From assembly GCA_937951615.1 (NCBI GenBank), contig CALFBH010000076.1, positions 1 to 45,519 on the forward strand: 45,519 bases of DNA, in the 5' to 3' direction. Shown here in pieces: positions 20,501 through 25,686 of the stretch. Both the position numbers and the translations under genes were made by a program. Position 1 is the first letter of the stretch. Each line of letters begins with the position of its first letter. A model generated the notes under the pieces. The model had not been told where the DNA came from. It did not search any database and saw nothing but the letters and a program-made list of their open reading frames with translations. This stretch comes from an uncultured Saprospiraceae bacterium. GTDB taxonomy: Bacteria > Bacteroidota > Bacteroidia > Chitinophagales > Saprospiraceae.

Positions 20501-22683
20501 AGGTAAAATGGTATGGCAGAAATAGAGTTGGCGTCCAGCCCATTTGCGTTTTGCCATGCGGTCAAATCGTTCACCAAAGTTCCAGCATAATTGCCGAGAT
20601 AGATGCCTGTTTGATAATAATTATTATAATCAGACAGGGAATTATTGATGCCATCATAATATACAGCATAACCGCCACCAGTATTGACGATGCAGTTGTT
20701 CAGTACATTCATATTGGTGAGAGCCGCTGCGTATAAGGCAACCGCCTGATCCTGAGCAGTCGTTATGTTGATATTATTGTGGTAAATATCGGTATTTGCA
20801 CAGGAATAGACATAGATGCCCCGCGTGCTGCTATCCGTACCTGATATGGAGATAAAGTTATTGGCAAATAAATTACGTTGTGTAGTTGTTCCGTCAGAAT
20901 AACTAAGTCGAAGACCAGTTCCTCTTATGGCAGTAAGTTGATTACCTGAGACTTCAACGCCACCTGGTGCATTATCAATATAAATTGAATTCCAATTGGA
21001 ATAAGTAGAATTAGAGTTGAAAATATTATCTATAATTCTTGTGCCTCCATAATAATCCAGAAAGATGTGGCGATAGTATTGTCCTTCAAATAAGTTATTA
21101 GAAATTTCAAGACTTGCGGAGTCGGGATCAACGGCATTAGCTGCAAAACCGAGTTCTACTTCTATCGGACCGCCGTCATAATCTCCGGTAAGATTGAAAG
21201 CAGCACTACCATTTTTGAAAACACTATTGGTAAAGGTATTATCGTAATTGGAAGTATTGGCTTCTGATGCAATTAGGATATAATTGGAAGAAGTGGAGGA
21301 TACTGCACTACCTTCAAAAACACAATTTTGGAAAGTATTGCAATTGGAACCACCTCGGATATATACTGTTCGGGCATAAGAACCTGCCCCTACAAAACTA
21401 AGTCCTGAAAAAGTGACGCCATCTGCGCCATTTAATTCTACAATATAATTACTACTAAAGACATCAGTAACGTCATTAATGACAACTCCTGTACTGTCTC
21501 CGGTTTCGGATTGGAAAATGACAGGTAAATTGCAGTCACTACCAGAAAATTGATTGATGGAAAATTGTTCATTATAAAAACCATTGCGAATATTAAAGGT
21601 CACTGGTCCGCAGATTCCATAGGCGTTCAAGTCTACAACAGCATCGGAAATAGTGGTATAATCGGGTGAGATTCCACCAATCGTATACGTTCCGTTCAAG
21701 GATGGCTGCAAAACAGTCATCAGTGTATCATTAATACTCACGGTATCCTGGACGCCATTGGGCATGCTTGTCCATACTTGTAAATCGTAGGAACTGCCAT
21801 TGACGAAAGTTTTATTGCCCAAGGTTAGGGAGGCTGATTGTGAACCAAGTCCTCCAAAAGTGTCCAGAGGAGTCGTTAGTAAAATACCTGTCTGACTCAC
21901 ATTATCAAAAGTCCAGTTCACCTGTACAGAATCAATGATATTTGTACCAAAATTGCTAACTTGTACGACGATATCCTGACTGCCAGCACAAAAATCTATT
22001 GGTGCATTTAAAGTACTTACGCCTGCATCGTTTTCAGCCGTACCAGATACCAATAACTGCAATTGCGGTTTTTCTCCAGTGAAACTGCTAGTGGGTACAC
22101 CACACTGGCTGCTTCCATCCGACCAGGTATATCGAAAGCCATAATCAGCATCATAGTATCTTACCCTACCCGTAGATGTATAATTGGGTACAAGGTCGAA
22201 ACATAAATCGATTAATATATTACTGATGCCATCCCAATAGAAAGGCTCGTCCAGCGTTAGCATATCAAAACCGCCCGCAGTTGGGGTGTAGCTGCTATTG
22301 GTATATACTATGGTAAATGGTCCGGGATTATAGCTACTGGTATCTCCCTCTGTCGTCGTACTCATACCGATACTATAATTAGGCAGGCTGTATGACGGTA
22401 CTTCCTCTATATAAAATCCCAACTCACTAATGATACCGCCATAAAAACCAGCAGCATTTAACTCGGCTTTGCTATAATTGACTTGTCCGTGCGTGCTTCG
22501 GTAGTAAATGTTTACTGGTGAAGGGGTCTGTGAACCCGTTACCAGCGTTCCGTCGCCAAGCTGGACATATTGTTGTCCTTGTACCTCAGAGGCATTAGAG
22601 ATGCCTGTTAATAAAAACAAAAACAAAAGGTAGGTGTTGAGGTTTCCAATACCTCGGTGAGGGGTGGATCGAAGGTCTCTCAT
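8566..22683 (-). CDS. Giant secreted beta-helix/Ig/CARDB protein (4705 aa)
   Basis: A single 4705-aa frame. From the N-terminus: a hydrophobic export segment (about residues 15-38) and a roughly 170-aa N-terminal domain. Five homologous modules of about 540 aa follow (residues about 218-2935), each with an NDAG-type beta-strand domain, a Y-T-[IL]-G-G start, a right-handed beta-helix rich in NNxF/GNxI turns, and a closing PDIGADEF-like motif. Then come three Ig-like/PKD-like domains typical of gliding-motility proteins (about 2990-3240), a fibronectin-like domain and about eight CARDB domains (about 3354-4378, recurring PDLEV...NNG...DNN). A PPC-like domain, a TIG/IPT-like domain and a short conserved C-terminal domain end the protein. 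No T9SS C-terminal signal is visible. It is first in a three-gene run. A role in adhesion or the extracellular matrix is inferred from architecture only. Confidence 0.92.
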   Translation of the reverse strand: MRDLRSTPHRGIGNLNTYLLFLFLLTGISNASEVQGQQYVQLGDGTLVTGSQTPSPVNIYYRSTHGQVNYSKAELNAAGFYGGIISELGFYIEEVPSYSLPNYSIGMSTTTEGDTSSYNPGPFTIVYTNSSYTPTAGGFDMLTLDEPFYWDGISNILIDLCFDLVPNYTSTGRVRYYDADYGFRYTWSDGSSQCGVPTSSFTGEKPQLQLLVSGTAENDAGVSTLNAPIDFCAGSQDIVVQVSNFGTNIIDSVQVNWTFDNVSQTGILLTTPLDTFGGLGSQSASLTLGNKTFVNGSSYDLQVWTSMPNGVQDTVSINDTLMTVLQPSLNGTYTIGGISPDYTTISDAVVDLNAYGICGPVTFNIRNGFYNEQFSINQFSGSDCNLPVIFQSETGDSTGVVINDVTDVFSSNYIVELNGADGVTFSGLSFVGAGSYARTVYIRGGSNCNTFQNCVFEGSAVSSTSSNYILIASEANTSNYDNTFTNSVFKNGSAAFNLTGDYDGGPIEVELGFAANAVDPDSASLEISNNLFEGQYYRHIFLDYYGGTRIIDNIFNSNSTYSNWNSIYIDNAPGGVEVSGNQLTAIRGTGLRLSYSDGTTTQRNLFANNFISISGTDSSTRGIYVYSCANTDIYHNNINITTAQDQAVALYAAALTNMNVLNNCIVNTGGGYAVYYDGINNSLSDYNNYYQTGIYLGNYAGTLVNDLTAWQNANGLDANSISAIPFYLSDTDLHVATIDLNAAGTPVADVLYDIDGELRDVATPDIGADEFSPPPNDAGVLDIVAPGIPFPAGTYPVYAVLKNYGNDDLLSADLAWSINDSLQTVVNWTGTLSSGDTLSVLLGDVAIDNGQVYSLVSWSSLPNGVSDIINSNDTTDVVEIYAGLGGTYTLGGTSPDFTDFASVEDALNFGGVYAPVIINVRDGIYNEQIHLTEIIGADATNNVVFQSESGDSTGVIIEFSPDNINPYVWLLDGTDYLTIKGMTLRSLNTSYANVVVFQNEANNNTIEHNYFDGNGIYGYLIYSNTYLDENNIIKNNFFQDGRYAIYFAGNSSSDRESGNIISGNKLENQYRYGVYLLYQSGLIFENNQIGSFAENTTYGAVYLLYSNDAQQITGNTIISNSRNYGLQMEYCSGTLGNEGLIANNFITLLRTNSTANGIYTYSGTYQKYYNNTINIQSTDPNSSAALYTYYGGNIDLRNNIFSNKGGGYLIYINNSIPITSSDNNDFYTTGANVAYLTNTPVATLADWQTATGLDAASLSVDPFFESDSTYVVTQVSLNGAAQPLAEVTTDIEGEARDAATPDIGADEFVPAAVDAGVIALGVPEAPFAVGDQLVKATFKNFGTDTITTIVIDWELNGLAQAPINWTGMLASDDTLEVALDIVNFELAQAYNFKAWTSLPNTIADPAAVNDTSSINNIYAGLGGSYTLGGTTPDFANFTEAATVLNYGGVYAPVDIQVRDGVYSEKIELFEIPGADTLNQVTIESENDDPALVTLSSTTNSSTNYIIRLNGTDWLTVNGMTIQTLTNSTYARVILVENGANHNTFSNNHIISTSTTSTSTNRAVVYISPIGVNKYNGLVNNTISNGSIGLYLDGNYNNAVYTRGNYLTGNQFENQYYAGAFIQDYLSDVLVADNIITSNTSYTSYYGLYMDDLEENIYVLRNQILGVPGYGIFFRDVYSEQNSQSYVVNNFIQLNGTSTSYGIYSYQGSYQNIYHNTVSLTNTNADSRAFYQIYGSNKKIKNNIFSNTGGGYAYYSGSTYGIIESDYNNLYATGTYAGYWSGQQATLADWQTASSFDANSITLDPLFAAETDLHVSNVLMDKQGTPIPEVIDDIDGDTRDPQFPDMGADEFSTSNNDAGIYSIDSPNIPFAADNQPIYVTVINNGLDTLENADIDWQVNDEAQPPLSWTGMLLPGQQADSVLLGNYIFERDTLYGITAWTSNPNGVVDTETYNDTLQLNDLYAALSGVYTIGGTLPDYQNFTEAVIALERGGVVGEVTFDVRTGTYNEQLLITEIIGADAQNTITFQAETGDSTQVVLTFDGPTNTNNYVVQLDGADWIGFNQMTLQSNGSTSYERIISLINGADNNVFSNTVFTGRDVNTTSTSYAMVYSTGTTPNNNNTFINNHFTRGSYAIYYVNGNSTTPHTILISENTFEHQYYRAIYQRYTYNSEVSNNTITTDELYSSYDAIRLYNALGGNLVTQNTITDLPRGNGIVMYSSNGTLAEPNLISNNFIQTGTGNYSIRGIYNESSYFTNIYHNSVHVTSSSTSATALYIAYGNNTNIQNNILANTGGGYAIYNNTSNNISTSDYNNLFTTGTNIAAWNNSVLTDLSAWQTTSGMDANSLSTDPLFVSTTDLHIAEIDLDGAGTPLTEVTIDIDDEARDPATPDIGADEFNPATANDIGIEEVVTPSAQIPFPAQNQEVVVALKNNGIDTIYNAIISWSVNDNIQLPINWTGELFPGERDTIIVGDYNFELGIPHEIVAYTSQPNGLPDALQVNDTTRVDDIYAALSGVYTLGGNFVDFANFEQAANALSKGGVLGPVEFLVTDGTYNEQVNISTINGVDATNTVIFRSASGDPASVLLQHGSPYVVRLNGADYVTFENLSIDYTYYYSGSGVELINGANNNQFLNNIFTASSINGYSSAHIYSNSNSLDNNTRIIGNTFQQGNYGVRIHGQSSSSLESGTIIQDNIFTNQYYTGIDVYYQDSPQITGNLVTTDENYSSFIGIYARDTDNELNVSNNEIYASSGTGIYLYRCDGTPAAHALVSNNFVQVGGTNSANGIYLYYGNYTDVYYNSINLTNTAASSKGLYSYYGSNRNVVNNIFANPGGGYAIYATNSGFVSLDYNDLYTTGSILGYWNGTDATTLANWRQVSGRGINSVSLDPLYVSNTDLHITQTGLDSTGIFLPTIQEDIDGEVRDGYFPDIGADEFSTLPANVGVLSVINPISDCGLPSNDSLVVTIKNYGTLAQSGFDIAYQIGTDAPVIETVSGTVSVGGTLDYTFATPISFPADSTYEITTYTLLTNDQQLQNDTLEVQVTGYPAMTPMILTPGQTICQGESITLEAAGEGTFQWNGSYTNNQFYVTPSDTTTYTVLNTNQYGCTQEATIRIDVIPQPAIATISATGGSLLICSGDSVELVSSIAENILWSTGDTTQSIMASTQGYYYVDHYDTASDCYARSSSVYVNVYQEPYLYVDGFTSICDGDAATLIVYNGNGYQWSTGETTQSISVSPSVPTTYTVTMTNAGGCSQIDSIEITQVPAVPPGAVSSMLPADGTMNWAPPINFSWLPAANASDYDVYIWPLGNNRPSYPTFSNVNGINVSYSNLNYGATYNWQVVSENSCFSTDGPVQTFTVKDPSNLVVENIDMLAAPFSGQTTGISWEVNNIGIGATGVNSNWKDRVYLSIDSTLGASDLYLKQVDNISALMPGESYLNYASINLPEAAIGPYYFLVSANNNQAEVESDYSDNVTAIFVNIALSPPPDLEVTNTLPPGVNGYAFSGQTIPLTYTVSNNGIGLTPSPNWQDRIYWSEESTYNPTNLNYVGYHNHSGSLQPGESYTHTAEAELPENYSGTVYFYIVTDYNDAVFEHLDEDNNITRSQPLDILLTPPPDLEVSYGYVTDAFINDGTIDEINYMTTQLLTTTAHSVINDGGSIVDGYFVDSMFLSPVLALDSTAIPLRTRNRNIVLEINESDNAITQNIPVPNVPAGVYYLIIKTDARDNIYEGNNEGNNVYVNPTPINVSNPDLRIDSVLTFQDTIETGASINLYWWVNTQGPLVAYKPRKDKIYISESPVLDTMTATQLAEKNWNTNYFNDNGVYPLFETVNIPVEFVEGQHYIHIMTDQEDVIYELYENNNTETIPLYINVAPWADLVPQGFSTLPDSIFAGEPFPFGFTIKNNGIADADQASWKDRVYVSILDTWYPEIAVPLTDFERFQAVEKDSSYTVEAEISFPMLSLLVAGLDSFSYVYAYVFTDADSTIFEYNSENNNILRSDPIHVTCPPPVDMNILSATTSMPDTVAEGSTFTLGWNVQNQGSTTANWNYELWYDGLYLSTDMVYDEDDIFVYDWTESGPLAYNEIYDDYQSFTIPNGNYDSYYLLLVSDHTDLNNDGDPSNNVFVVNNLAGNNQIYVASTPKPDLEITALNIPSSGIAGQPITVSWTVQNNGDAAVEVPFTEQFKLDTNDDGVGGQSLGQYTKSDSLLVGESYTESMDVTIPISASGNYYIVMKTDATNQLFELDAGEDNNLAAAIIQIAPQTPSDLIVPAVSVGTNTEVLVGDTLSFDYLIKNIGSNPAEGVRKDIIYLSQDSLFNTNDPILATINYNETVLPYQELTDSIDVAIPGVTPGEYFVIVSADGFNNILETDETNNTTASVNKINVVLPELVIDIPENTVLTDDEYQYYELVVPDSLAGETLVITLESDEGVGNNELYLKYEESPTLSNADYTYAIPFSTYQELIVETLQAGTYYLLVKGTTQPNDEQNITLLAEILPFEIRAIDAEQGGNTGNVTIRIDGAKFEPNMAARLEGSMNVTAINTYFINSTRIFATFDLNGADLGLYDVIVDKGLEEATLTEGFEVVVGSFGTSEDTGNGSPGFFCDISYNEGVSNFLDQDLDYPSAVRRNRTVEINIYFRNDGNIDIPIPARFLLSVSGHPVSADVAGLDDEGQELFLEFTEDGGPPGILRAGASGLVRAYTRSFSSGTVIELILAE
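13881..22032 (-). repeat. Five tandem ~1.62-kb intragenic modules encoding beta-helix domains
   Basis: The codons for the closing motif (G)ADEF recur near 20371, 18761, 17131, 15504 and 13892, that is every 1.61-1.63 kb, and NDAG-type openings recur at the same spacing. Modules 2 and 3 share the most text (LGG[TS]YTLGGT, LNxGGVYAP). The modules have diverged clearly at DNA level, which argues against a recent duplication or an assembly artefact. Confidence 0.9.
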
Positions 22684-22830
22684 AGTATGGTATTTGTATT
22701 TTACACCATTAAACTCGCATCAATAAAATCTATATTGGATACGGGAGAGAACGGCATAAATATGTATAAGCACTTTAGTTTAATTATGCTTACAGGAAGG
22801 AGTAGTTTTTAATCAATTGTTTGTTACTGT

Positions 22831-22865
22831 GTATAGTGTTTAGGTAAGGCAAATATACACTATAC
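22831..22865 (-). promoter_or_regulatory. Candidate promoter of the giant-protein operon inside an inverted repeat
   Basis: The minus strand carries TATATTTG (22850-22857), a perfect match to the Bacteroidota -7 box TAnnTTTG, about 165 bases upstream of the giant gene. The -33 position (TGTT) is a poor match to TTTG. A perfect 9-bp inverted repeat, GTATAGTGT (22831-22839) with ACACTATAC (22857-22865), brackets the box, as an operator might. Confidence 0.45.
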
Positions 22866-22982
22866 TTTTAAAAATAGAACATTATAGAGCTATAATTTAA
22901 TTCTTTCCGATTAAGTTTTTGGGCAAAATACATTAAGTTATGTTTAACAACTTGCACTTATATCTAAGGGATGGCATAAAAT

Positions 22983-23012
22983 AAAAAAGGTTTACGTCGT
23001 GAAACGTAAACC
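22983..23012 (-). terminator. Repeated hairpin element, copy 2; intrinsic terminator
   Basis: A perfect 9-bp stem (GGTTTACGT with ACGTAAACC, loop CGTGAA) is followed on the minus strand by TTTTTTAT. It is the intact copy of the element at 1726-1749. It is the second hairpin downstream of the oligopeptidase gene, after the one at 23206-23236. Confidence 0.75.
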
Positions 23013-23205
23013 TTCATTTTGGGTTAAGGATCTTGTCAGTTTTCTTTAAAACCTTAAGCGCCTTTCGTGTTGGATTGAATTGTTTTCTTGTTGAATTGGA
23101 TTGTTGTAATTGTGTAATTGATGACTGCAATAAGCAAGGGAATTTACTTACACTTTGCATAGTATTTAATGTTTTGTGACATGACAAAATTTGCATAAAG
23201 AAATA

Positions 23206-23236
23206 AGTGCTTGCAAAACTTATGTTTGCAAGCACT
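23206..23236 (-). terminator. Terminator hairpin downstream of the oligopeptidase
   Basis: A perfect 12-bp inverted repeat (23206-23217 with 23225-23236, 7-base loop) lies 50 bases after the oligopeptidase stop. It is followed by TTATTTCTTT on the minus strand. Confidence 0.75.
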
Positions 23237-23286
23237 TTTAGTATGAATTAAGTATAATTTTAATATTGAATTAAAATCAATTTTTA

Positions 23287-25398
23287 TTATTGTTTTCCGA
23301 CTTGGTCTATTACGAAAGCATACTCAAAAGCCAATTCTTTGAGGGCTTCATAGCGGCCAGATGCCCCTCCATGCCCTGCGCCCATGTTGGTTTTTAGAAT
23401 CAGTGTATTATTATCTGTTTTCATGGCGCGGAGTTTTGCTGTCCATTTCGCCGGTTCCCAATATTGTACGCGCGGGTCATTCAGTCCGGCTGTGATGAGC
23501 ATATTGGGATAATCTTTTGCTTCCACATTATCATAAGGCGAATAAGACTTCATGTAGTCATAATACGCCTTGTTATTTGGATTGCCCCATTCTTCATATT
23601 CGATAACGGTCAGTGGAATGGTTTCATCCAACATGGTATTGATGACATCTACAAAAGGTACTTCTGCCACAACGGTGTTGAACAAATCGGGACGCATATT
23701 CGCTACAGCTCCCATCAGCAAACCTCCTGCGCTGCCGCCAGATACGCATAAACGTTCAGTCTTGGTATATTTTTCAGCAATCAGATGTTCAGCACAGGCG
23801 ATAAAATCGGTAAAAGTATTTTTCTTTTTTAAATACTTGCCATCTTCGTACCATTGGCGTCCCATCTCGCTGCCGCCGCGTATATGTCCGATGGCATAGA
23901 CAAAACCTCTATTCAGCAAACTAATCCGTGCAGAAGAAAAATAAGGATCAGAACTTGAGCCATAAGATCCGTAACTTCTAATGTAGCAGGGATTATTCCC
24001 ATCTTTCTTCAGACCTTTTTTATAGGCAATAGAAATGGGAATTTTTGTGCCGTCTTTCGCTGTCGCAAAGGTGCGTTCCGTCACATAATCGTTCTTATCA
24101 TAGCCGCCCAATACTTCATATTCTTTTTTGAGTATAAATTTCTTAGTCGCCATGTCATAATCATAAACTGTACGAGGAGTGACGGGAGACGAGTAAGTGA
24201 AACGAACCAAATCGGTATTGAAGTCGGGATTGCCTGAACCCCAATAAGTGTACACCGGCTCTGGAAATTCTACCTCATGACTTTTGTTGCTGTTCAAGTC
24301 CATGATGCGGATATTTTTGAAACCATCTTTGCGACCATAAACGACGAGATGGTCTTTAAAGGCTTCCACACTGCTCAGTAAAACCTTATCATCATGTGGA
24401 ATGACTGCTGTCCAGTTGCTTCTTGCTGTTTTGCCGACAGGCGTTTTCATTAATTTAAAATTCAGGGCTTTATCATTGGTCAAGACATAAAAATCATTGC
24501 CGTGATGTGTTACGCTATATTCTTCGTTTTGTTTGCGTGCTGCAAATAACTCAAAGTTTCCGGTTGGATTGTCGGCATCCAAGAAATGGTATTCATGCGT
24601 GACTTTGCTGCCGAGGTATAAAGCGATAAAACGCTTGCTTTTTGTTTTATAAGGATATAAAAAATAGGCATCGTCTTTTTCTTCATAAATCAATTTATCA
24701 TCAGTCGCGCCTAGTTGGTGACGGAACAAACGATAAGGACGACGCGCTTCATCCAGTGTATTATAAAAGATGGTTTTATGGTCATTTGCCCAGACGATTG
24801 TACCGGCAGTTTTTTCTACTTTATCTGCCAGCATTTCTCCTGTTTCCAAGTTTTTGACATAAATGTCGTATTGCTCAGAGCCATCAAAATCAACAGAGTA
24901 TGCCAGTAGTTTGTGATCGTCGCTAACTTCAAAGTTGCCGATACTGAAATACTTTTTGCCTTCGGCTAATTGATTACCATCCAGCAAAATTTCTTCTTCG
25001 GTTTCCAGATTGCCTTTTTTTCTACAGTATATACGATAATTTTTGCCTTCTTCTGTGCGCGTGTAATAATAGTAATCTCCATTTTTCACAGGAACAGATA
25101 AATCCGTTTCCTTGATACGTGCCACCATTTCATCATACAATTCTTTTTGCAGGCCTTTGGTGTGTGCGGTCAGGGCTTCCATATAGGCATTTTCTTCTTC
25201 GAGGTAAGAAATGACTTCAGGTTTTTCTTTGCCACGCAGCCAGTGGTAATTATCTATACGCACATCTCCGTGCGTGGTGTCTCTGTGTTCTACAATCTTC
25301 GCTTTTGGTGCGTCCATATTTGTTGTACTGTTATGAGTTTCTGATGAATTACATGCCGCCCATATTAGGAGGGCGACGAGTGGAAATAGTTTTTTCAT
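23287..25398 (-). CDS. ptrB: Oligopeptidase B-like S9 serine peptidase, probable lipoprotein
   Basis: A 703-aa protein from the chosen start MKKLFPLVALLIWAACNSS (25398), whose hydrophobic segment ends in a lipobox-like WAAC. An earlier in-frame Met at 25470 would spoil this signal. The N-terminal half (HGDVRIDNYHWLRG..., LEEENAY) is the beta-propeller of the prolyl oligopeptidase family, closest in text to oligopeptidase B. The C-terminal alpha/beta-hydrolase part has GGSAGG with the nucleophile Ser near residue 556, NDPRVQYWEPAKW with the acidic residue, and GAGHGGASGRY with the catalytic His. Oligopeptidase B cleaves short peptides after Arg or Lys. A lipid anchor would put it in the periplasm or on a membrane. 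It has its own downstream terminators and lies downstream of htpG, separated from it by a strong palindrome. Confidence 0.92.
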   Translation of the reverse strand: MKKLFPLVALLIWAACNSSETHNSTTNMDAPKAKIVEHRDTTHGDVRIDNYHWLRGKEKPEVISYLEEENAYMEALTAHTKGLQKELYDEMVARIKETDLSVPVKNGDYYYYTRTEEGKNYRIYCRKKGNLETEEEILLDGNQLAEGKKYFSIGNFEVSDDHKLLAYSVDFDGSEQYDIYVKNLETGEMLADKVEKTAGTIVWANDHKTIFYNTLDEARRPYRLFRHQLGATDDKLIYEEKDDAYFLYPYKTKSKRFIALYLGSKVTHEYHFLDADNPTGNFELFAARKQNEEYSVTHHGNDFYVLTNDKALNFKLMKTPVGKTARSNWTAVIPHDDKVLLSSVEAFKDHLVVYGRKDGFKNIRIMDLNSNKSHEVEFPEPVYTYWGSGNPDFNTDLVRFTYSSPVTPRTVYDYDMATKKFILKKEYEVLGGYDKNDYVTERTFATAKDGTKIPISIAYKKGLKKDGNNPCYIRSYGSYGSSSDPYFSSARISLLNRGFVYAIGHIRGGSEMGRQWYEDGKYLKKKNTFTDFIACAEHLIAEKYTKTERLCVSGGSAGGLLMGAVANMRPDLFNTVVAEVPFVDVINTMLDETIPLTVIEYEEWGNPNNKAYYDYMKSYSPYDNVEAKDYPNMLITAGLNDPRVQYWEPAKWTAKLRAMKTDNNTLILKTNMGAGHGGASGRYEALKELAFEYAFVIDQVGKQ

Positions 25399-25600
25399 AG
25401 TGCCTTTTTTTTGAAATGAATTGAGGCGATTTTGGATGTGTAAAAGTAGCAATAAAATGTGGGGCGGCAAATTTCCAATATACTCTTAGACTTTATTCCT
25501 CCAGTTTCTCTTTTCATTTTCGTTTTTATAATTCATTTTAGCTCTGTTTTTATTGCTATTCAGAGAAAACGGAATTACTTGTGAATTGGTTCCCTAAAAT

Positions 25601-25640
25601 AAACAACAGCCATTTTGCAATTGCAAAATGGCTGTTGTTT
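25601..25640. terminator. 40-bp perfect palindrome, terminator of htpG
   Basis: A perfect 20+20 inverted repeat with no unpaired spacer. Its ends are AAAC...GTTT, so a T-rich tail exists in both directions. It lies 47 bases after the htpG stop and probably insulates htpG from the oligopeptidase gene. Confidence 0.85.
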
Positions 25641-25651
25641 ATTACTCTTGT

Positions 25652-25684
25652 ATTTGAATTTGACAGTTGAATTTGAGTTTCAAA
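25652..25684. repeat. AAATTC hexamer short tandem repeat (reverse orientation)
   Basis: An imperfect TTTGAA period-6 repeat between the palindrome and the htpG stop codon. Same family as 820-848 and 40305-40338. Confidence 0.6.
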
Positions 25685-25686
25685 CC

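Noticed and set aside
13881-22032. Assembly collapse or duplication as the source of the five modules
   Set aside because: The modules differ throughout in sequence and slightly in length, which assembly errors would not create.
23014-23235. A 73-codon minus-strand ORF between two terminators downstream of the oligopeptidase
   Set aside because: Its start lies inside a terminator stem and its composition (Ser, Gln, Lys, Asn) looks random. Its stop next to the repeated hairpin was tempting, but no homology-like feature or promoter supports it.
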